Assembly (NCBI GenBank): GCA_022843825.1 | Contig: JALHMX010000014.1 | Location: 1 to 64,000, forward strand | DNA: 64,000 nt | From: Pseudobdellovibrionaceae bacterium | GTDB taxonomy: Bacteria; Bdellovibrionota; Bdellovibrionia; Bdellovibrionales; Bdellovibrionaceae | Reading direction: 5' to 3' | Shown here: positions 59,029 through 64,000 of the stretch, one piece after another | Layout of the letters: each line of letters opens with the position of its first letter | How positions within the stretch are numbered: the first letter of the stretch is position 1 | The notes under the pieces: generated by a model | Database searches by the model: none | What the model was told of the DNA's origin: nothing | What the model saw: only the letters and a program-made list of their open reading frames with translations | Translations under genes and position numbers: made by a program

Positions 59029-60807
59029 ATGTTAAAATATATTCTATCCCTATCGTTTTTATTTCTGTTTACTACAGACGCTCTCGCAGCAAATCAATGT
59101 AGTAAAATTTTTTATGAGACTTCTCAGAATGATACAGCTGTTAATGTAGTACGTAGTCTAGAAGTTCTACAGAACAAATTTTTTCAAAAAATGAGTCAAC
59201 ATTCAATTGATGATTTAATCAAAAAAATAAAGACCGATCGCAATAGCAAAGAGCTTGCTCGCAGTTTAAAAGCTTTAAATCAGAATGAAGTTCACTTTAC
59301 TATGATCGCTCCTTCGAATGCACGGCTGGGTATAAAAAATGAAGGCTTTAAAAACCTTCATCAAACCAAACACACTCGAGGCTTTGATAACTACGAAGCT
59401 CGAAAATCAGTAGAAGCTTCATTTAGCAATATGTCAAAAAAACAGTTTGAGTCTTTGCCCGATGCTGTAAAACCAAAATACGGATTATTGAGAACAGCGC
59501 TTAACAGTGAAATAACATCTGATGTGCCAGATCAATATGGTGATGATGTTTATACTTTTAAAAAAGAACTTCTAGAAAATCGAGTGACATTTACTATTGG
59601 TGATTCACTAAATAGTTATGCCTATGTACAGGAGGCCATTGAAGATTATAATTTGCAGTTGTCTACCGTCAATTGGCTAGAAGGACAGATTGGAAAGCCC
59701 GAAAGCTGGGATTTGGCCTTTATACCTTATAAATACAAAGAACTTATTGCTTTATATGCAACTGTTATTAAAGAGGCCTACAGTAATACAGACAGATGGA
59801 AAGTTAAAGCTGAGGGGACCGCGCATGATAACTATACTGGCCATCAACATAATAGTGTGGCGGCAAGTTATGATGTTGAGCGAGTCGCTAACTCTCCTGA
59901 TTATATTGAGCTTCAATTCTGGGGTGAAGTTAATATAGATCATGTTGATACTTTTACTTTTAGACGAGTACCTCCATCAGGTGATTTTTTAAAAGCACTC
60001 AAAGACAGAAATGTAAAAATATATGATGCCAGAAATGAAAACTACAATCTGGATCAGAGTAAAGTTAAAATATGGGACGAAGACGCTGAATCTGGGCAAC
60101 AATATCAAACTGACTCTGCACGTAAGGCCAGTGGCTCAACTGGAGGTCGCTGGATTAAAGATAAGCAAGGCAATAGCTGGTTTATTAAAAAAGATGTTTT
60201 ACATCCAGAGCTACAGACTTCGGCTGAAGTTATTTCCTCTTTAGTTTATTCCTATTTTGGATTTAACACGCCTGAAACTCGCAAAGAAGTTATCCGGGGA
60301 GAGTTTTACTCTTTTTCAAAAGATATTGGAAACGGAACTATGGCGTCTGATCTTTCTGAATTCAATAACTCTGAGTTTCGACAGATGCGAATTATCGCAG
60401 CCTATTTAATGGACTGGGATCGCATCGGAAATCCCGCAAATAATCGAGTGCGTCCCGATGGTTCGGTGGTCTTACTGGACTTTGGCGGAACTTTGGGAGC
60501 TAGAGCTCAAGGTGAGTTCAAGCCTGGAAAGGTTTTTAGTCCAGCCATTGGTTCATTTAATGACGGAGGCAATACTATCTATGCATCTTTTGCCCCTCAA
60601 ATCTCGGCGGATCATCCATGGAATAAAATCAATAAAACCGATATCAAGAATGCTTTGCAGAAATTGAAAGCTCTTGATGATGGAACGATAGTAAGAATCG
60701 TAAAGGCGGCAAAGTACACTAATCGGGATGACTTTAGATATATGTATGAAACTTTGGTTGCACGACGAGATAACCTTATTGCAGAGCTTAAAGCTTTGGT
60801 GAAATAA
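59029..60807 (+). CDS. Secreted two-part protein: N-terminal DUF3626/ART-like region plus C-terminal kinase-like domain
   Basis: Signal peptide 'MLKYILSLSFLFLFTTDALA'; 'KPKYGLLR...YGDDVYTFKKELLENRVTFTIGDS...YIELQFWGEVNIDHVDTF'; 'GSTGGRWIKDKQGNSWFIKK', 'AAYLMDWDRIGNPANNRVRPDGSVVLLDFGGTL' (D...N and DFG-like). Confidence 0.55.
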   Translation: MLKYILSLSFLFLFTTDALAANQCSKIFYETSQNDTAVNVVRSLEVLQNKFFQKMSQHSIDDLIKKIKTDRNSKELARSLKALNQNEVHFTMIAPSNARLGIKNEGFKNLHQTKHTRGFDNYEARKSVEASFSNMSKKQFESLPDAVKPKYGLLRTALNSEITSDVPDQYGDDVYTFKKELLENRVTFTIGDSLNSYAYVQEAIEDYNLQLSTVNWLEGQIGKPESWDLAFIPYKYKELIALYATVIKEAYSNTDRWKVKAEGTAHDNYTGHQHNSVAASYDVERVANSPDYIELQFWGEVNIDHVDTFTFRRVPPSGDFLKALKDRNVKIYDARNENYNLDQSKVKIWDEDAESGQQYQTDSARKASGSTGGRWIKDKQGNSWFIKKDVLHPELQTSAEVISSLVYSYFGFNTPETRKEVIRGEFYSFSKDIGNGTMASDLSEFNNSEFRQMRIIAAYLMDWDRIGNPANNRVRPDGSVVLLDFGGTLGARAQGEFKPGKVFSPAIGSFNDGGNTIYASFAPQISADHPWNKINKTDIKNALQKLKALDDGTIVRIVKAAKYTNRDDFRYMYETLVARRDNLIAELKALVK

Positions 60808-60859
60808 ATTTCGGGGATTGGGTTTTTCATACCCCGCCTTAAGCCAGAGTTTACGGATT

Positions 60860-61171
60860 TCAATCATCACGGGGTCGCGGCGCAGGCCCCACCCAATCCG
60901 CAGGTCGACCACCGAAGCGCCAATAATATAAATCCTCAACCGTAAGCCGTGCCCACTCGGTCTTTTTTAAAAAAATTAAACTGGATTGCAAGCTCGGGTT
61001 CTCGTTAAAGCAACGAATATAAATCTTCTGGCCAAGCTCGGCCCAACCATACTCTTCAACCAGAGCACGAACCATCATCTCAAGCGTAATTCCAGCTGGA
61101 GGATATTTATTAGAACGTTTTTTTGGTAGTTTACGATCTGAATTAGAGTCTGACATATTATGGCTCTTCAC
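60860..61171 (-). CDS. VF530/DUF2132-family DNA-binding-type protein
   Basis: 'GITLEMMVRALVEEYGWAELGQKIYIRCFNENPSLQSSLIFLKKTEWARLTVEDLYYW'. Confidence 0.85.
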   Translation of the reverse strand: MKSHNMSDSNSDRKLPKKRSNKYPPAGITLEMMVRALVEEYGWAELGQKIYIRCFNENPSLQSSLIFLKKTEWARLTVEDLYYWRFGGRPADWVGPAPRPRDD

Positions 61172-61266
61172 CTTTTAAAGTTGGAATCACTTCATAATAT
61201 TATTTCGTGCTACCAAAGGCTACCATAAAATAGCTTAAAACTACGTCAATCCCGTTTTGATCCGTC

Positions 61267-61348
61267 ATTTCCGCCATAATAGATTTGGCGGAAAAGTGGC
61301 GGAAATCATATCCGCCATCTTGATTTTGGCGGAAAAGTGGCGGATAAT
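61267..61348 (+). promoter_or_regulatory. Fic promoter with TGGCGGA repeat array
   Basis: Six TGGCGGA/TCCGCCA copies; 61283-61303 repeated at 61324-61344; -35 TTGATT (61320-61325), 17-bp spacer, -10 GATAAT (61343-61348). Confidence 0.65.
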
Positions 61349-61353
61349 GAGCT

Positions 61354-62400
61354 ATGAGTAAATATCCTGCCTTAAGTCAGCATAAGATTCCGTATAAGTT
61401 TGAATATACCAATAAGCTGGTCAAATTACTGATGAGAATTAGTAAGACCAAGCCCTATATTGAAGAATATTTAGGTCAGCCCCTTGAGGTTCAACTTTTA
61501 CGACAAGCAAAAATCTTGGCCATTACCTATTCAAATCAAATTGAAGGAAATAAACTTGAAGAGCGAGGAGTCACGCGCGCGCTCGGAGATAAAAAGTTTG
61601 ATCCGGAAAACAAAGATATCCTTGAAGTGAGGAACTATAGTGATGCCATTGAATACGTCGAAGATTTAGCCCTAGAGAAGAGTAAACTTAAAATTCGCGA
61701 TGTCTGTGACATACAGAAATTGATAACTAAAGATCTTTTGAGTGATAAAAAACAGTGGGGGAATATCCGAACGATTAAAGTCGATATCGTCGATGCCAAT
61801 ACAGGCCAAAAAATTGATGATGTCCCGGAGCCACATTTCCTCAATGAATTGCTTACTGACTTATGGAAGTGGCTTGAAGATAATTCCGATCTTGATCCTT
61901 TTGTAAAAGCCTTTGCCTTTCATTATATCGCCGTAGCCATCCATCCTTTCGCAGATGGTAATGGGCGCACGATGCGGCTGATGCAGCACTTATTATTGTT
62001 AAAAAACGGAGAACAAATAGCGAGATTCGTTCCTAGTGAAACAGCTATCATGAAAACGAGGGATCGATATTACTCTTCGATCAGACAATGTAAGACGTTA
62101 GGGTCCATGAATCCTATTATAGAATATTTAGCCGAATGTTTTGCGGTGTCAGCGGAACAAGTCATCGAATCGAGCAAAAAGCTCGTTAAAAAAAGTTTAG
62201 ATCGGAAGCCGAAAGCCAGAAAAGAAAAAATTCTGAGCCTCAGTAAACAAAAGAAACAATTTTCAATCCAGGATGTTTTAAAAATTCTCCCGGATGTTCC
62301 GCGCCGAACCGTAGAAAGGGATTTGGAGAACTTGGTCAACGAAAAAAAAATAAAAGCTAAAGGGGATAAAAGAGCTAGGGTTTACGGGATGAAATTATGA
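61354..62400 (+). CDS. Fic-domain protein (AMPylator family) with C-terminal winged helix
   Basis: 'AVAIHPFADGNGRTMRLM' (HPFxDGNGR) and N-terminal 'YSNQIEGNKLE' inhibitory-helix-like motif; C-terminal 'SIQDVLKILPDVPRRTVERDLENLVNEKKIKAKGDKRARVYGM'. Confidence 0.95.
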   Translation: MSKYPALSQHKIPYKFEYTNKLVKLLMRISKTKPYIEEYLGQPLEVQLLRQAKILAITYSNQIEGNKLEERGVTRALGDKKFDPENKDILEVRNYSDAIEYVEDLALEKSKLKIRDVCDIQKLITKDLLSDKKQWGNIRTIKVDIVDANTGQKIDDVPEPHFLNELLTDLWKWLEDNSDLDPFVKAFAFHYIAVAIHPFADGNGRTMRLMQHLLLLKNGEQIARFVPSETAIMKTRDRYYSSIRQCKTLGSMNPIIEYLAECFAVSAEQVIESSKKLVKKSLDRKPKARKEKILSLSKQKKQFSIQDVLKILPDVPRRTVERDLENLVNEKKIKAKGDKRARVYGMKL

Positions 62401-62408
62401 AATTTGGA

Positions 62409-62481
62409 TGGGGTAGGAGGACTTGAACCTCCGAATGGTAGAATCAAAATCTACTGCCTTACCAACTTGGCGATACCCCAA
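62409..62481 (-). tRNA. tRNA-Gln(TTG), CCA encoded at 62406-62408
   Basis: Reverse complement TGGGGTATCGCCAAGTTGGTAAGGCAGTAGATTTTGATTCTACCATTCGGAGGTTCAAGTCCTCCTACCCCAT + CCA; loop TTTTGAT. Confidence 0.95.
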
Positions 62482-62648
62482 CAGATTAAATGAAAGGTTA
62501 AGTTAAATAAATTTTCATTTTTCTGCAAGAAAATTAAAAGGATAAGTTGGGCAAGTTAAATAAAGGATTAAAAAATAATCTACGGGCGGGCTTTGTCTTT
62601 ATCAAGATTTCGCCGAGCAGGGCTTGTTCCGAAACAAAAACTTAAACT

Positions 62649-62969
62649 CTATTCATCGTCCTGATAGCTTTGTGGAGCTTTCTGACGCTTAAATGTTGTT
62701 AGTGTCTCGCCCATAGACTTAAGTTCATTTTCATAGGCTAAAAACACCTGATCTTCAATCATTTCTCGGGTTTCTTTGTTCAGAGGATGCGCTATATCAC
62801 GGAATTGACCGTCTTTACGCTTTTTACTGGGCATGGCCACGAAAAGGCCGCCAGGACCTTGAATAATCTTTAGGTCTCGCACCACAAAACAGTCATCAAT
62901 CGTGATCGTAACATAGGCTTTCAGACGGTCTTCATTCGTCGAAAATATCTTTACCTCGGTGATGTTCAT
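62649..62969 (-). CDS. spoVG: SpoVG-family regulator
   Basis: '[64 protein letters not shown]'. Confidence 0.96.
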   Translation of the reverse strand: MNITEVKIFSTNEDRLKAYVTITIDDCFVVRDLKIIQGPGGLFVAMPSKKRKDGQFRDIAHPLNKETREMIEDQVFLAYENELKSMGETLTTFKRQKAPQSYQDDE

Positions 62970-63120
62970 GTTGTAACCCCTTAAAATAACACGGCGTGTT
63001 TTGATTTTCTTCGGGTGTGTATCGCCTGAACTTAAGGCGTATAAGAATGTATTTTAATGATAATTAGAAAAACTGCTCGATTTTTTACTTAGTCGTAACA
63101 TAACTGTTTTAGCTGTCTCA

Positions 63121-63179
63121 AAAGGGGTCAGGCTCCCTTCCTTCTCGCGATGCGTGAAGGAAGGGAGCCTGACCCCTTT
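63121..63179. repeat. Standalone REP-like hairpin related to the RAYT element ends
   Basis: AAAGGGGTCAGGCTCCCTTCCTTC / GAAGGAAGGGAGCCTGACCCCTTT, perfect 24-bp arms, 11-nt loop TCGCGATGCGT. Confidence 0.95.
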
Positions 63180-63180
63180 T

Positions 63181-64000
63181 TTAAATATCGAAAGTGATGA
63201 CGGACATGCCTTTTCCGCGGATCAGGCGGATGGTGTTTTGTTGTCCCTTTTTAAATAGGGAGATGGCTTGGCTCGCTGTTTTAGGCTCAACTTTGTTAAT
63301 GCTTAAAATAATGTCGCCAGCTTTTAAGCCCACGCGATAACCTAAGGAATCGTTGGCAACGGATGCGATCACTGGATTTTTTGTGGCAGGGTCTAAATTA
63401 AATAGCTGTTTAATTTTTGTTGTGGGTTCTGAAATTTCGATACCTAAGCTGTGCGGAGCTTTTTTTCCCGCGACCGGCGGCTTTTGTTGAGGCACATTCA
63501 TTCTTCGCGCTAATGATTTTTCTTCCGGGCGTTCTGCAACCGTTACATCAATATTGATGGTTTTTTCACCGCGAAGGACTTTAAGTTTTATTTTTGTTCC
63601 TGGATCTGTCGCAGCCACTTGATCAGTTAGATCACGGCTGTTTCTAATTTTTCGTCCGTTAAATTCGGTGATAAGATCATACATTTGAACACCGGCTTTT
63701 TTGGCGGGTCCATCGCCGACATTTAAAACCACTGTTCCGGAAATTTCTTCTAGGCCTCTTTGAGCCGCTGCTCGGTTATCAATGTCTCCAAGGCTTACGC
63801 CTAAAAAACCTTTGCGGATTGATCCGCGCTGTTCTAACTGCGGAATAATTTTTTTTACCTCATCAATTGGAATAGCAAATCCAATTCCTTGGGCTCGCGC
63901 ATCGATAGCTGAATTCACGCCAATAACTAAACCCTTAGAATTCACCAGTGGACCGCCAGAGTTTCCAGGATTAATAGAAGCATCGGTTTGAATAAGTGGT
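63181..64000 (-). CDS. HtrA/DegP-family serine protease with two PDZ domains (5' end beyond window)
   Basis: Reverse strand at window end reads '[28 protein letters not shown]'; PDZ '[28 protein letters not shown]'. Confidence 0.93.
   Translation of the reverse strand, partial: PLIQTDASINPGNSGGPLVNSKGLVIGVNSAIDARAQGIGFAIPIDEVKKIIPQLEQRGSIRKGFLGVSLGDIDNRAAAQRGLEEISGTVVLNVGDGPAKKAGVQMYDLITEFNGRKIRNSRDLTDQVAATDPGTKIKLKVLRGEKTINIDVTVAERPEEKSLARRMNVPQQKPPVAGKKAPHSLGIEISEPTTKIKQLFNLDPATKNPVIASVANDSLGYRVGLKAGDIILSINKVEPKTASQAISLFKKGQQNTIRLIRGKGMSVITFDI

Overview
This 64 kb window is a gene-dense, AT-leaning chromosomal segment. Gene content suggests a Bdellovibrio-like predatory or delta-type bacterium: TIGR02147-type regulator, S74 fibre proteins, many Sec/lipoprotein surface proteins, and a REP-associated transposase. 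The taxonomic guess is inference only. No rRNA, CRISPR array or prophage was found. Recognisable modules are: pdxT-pdxS with a divergent MocR/PdxR regulator; a GrxD-BolA pair; a complete DNA topoisomerase VI (top6B-top6A) operon; a carotenoid operon (GGPP synthase, hydroxylase, crtI, crtB, fused lycopene cyclase, crtZ-like) divergent from a MerR-B12 (CarH/LitR-like) regulator; an OmpR-type two-component system; a 14-repeat RCC1 lipoprotein; tRNA-Arg(TCT) and tRNA-Gln(TTG). The observations most worth a second look are: (1) a RAYT transposase that sits inside the loop of a split REP hairpin, with a standalone 24-bp-arm copy 39 kb away, all abutting stop codons; (2) a secreted protein that appears to join a DUF3626/ART-like region to a kinase-like domain; (3) a secreted R-STS-ExE ADP-ribosyltransferase; (4) a Fic-wHTH gene with helically phased TGGCGGA repeats inside its promoter; (5) a perfect palindrome in the divergent carotenoid/CarH-like promoter, where the regulator seems to lack the CarH capping Trp; (6) bacterial Topo VI; (7) a secreted caspase/legumain-like protease overlapping a small secreted partner. 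Family calls come from reading motifs in the provided translations. No database search was run.
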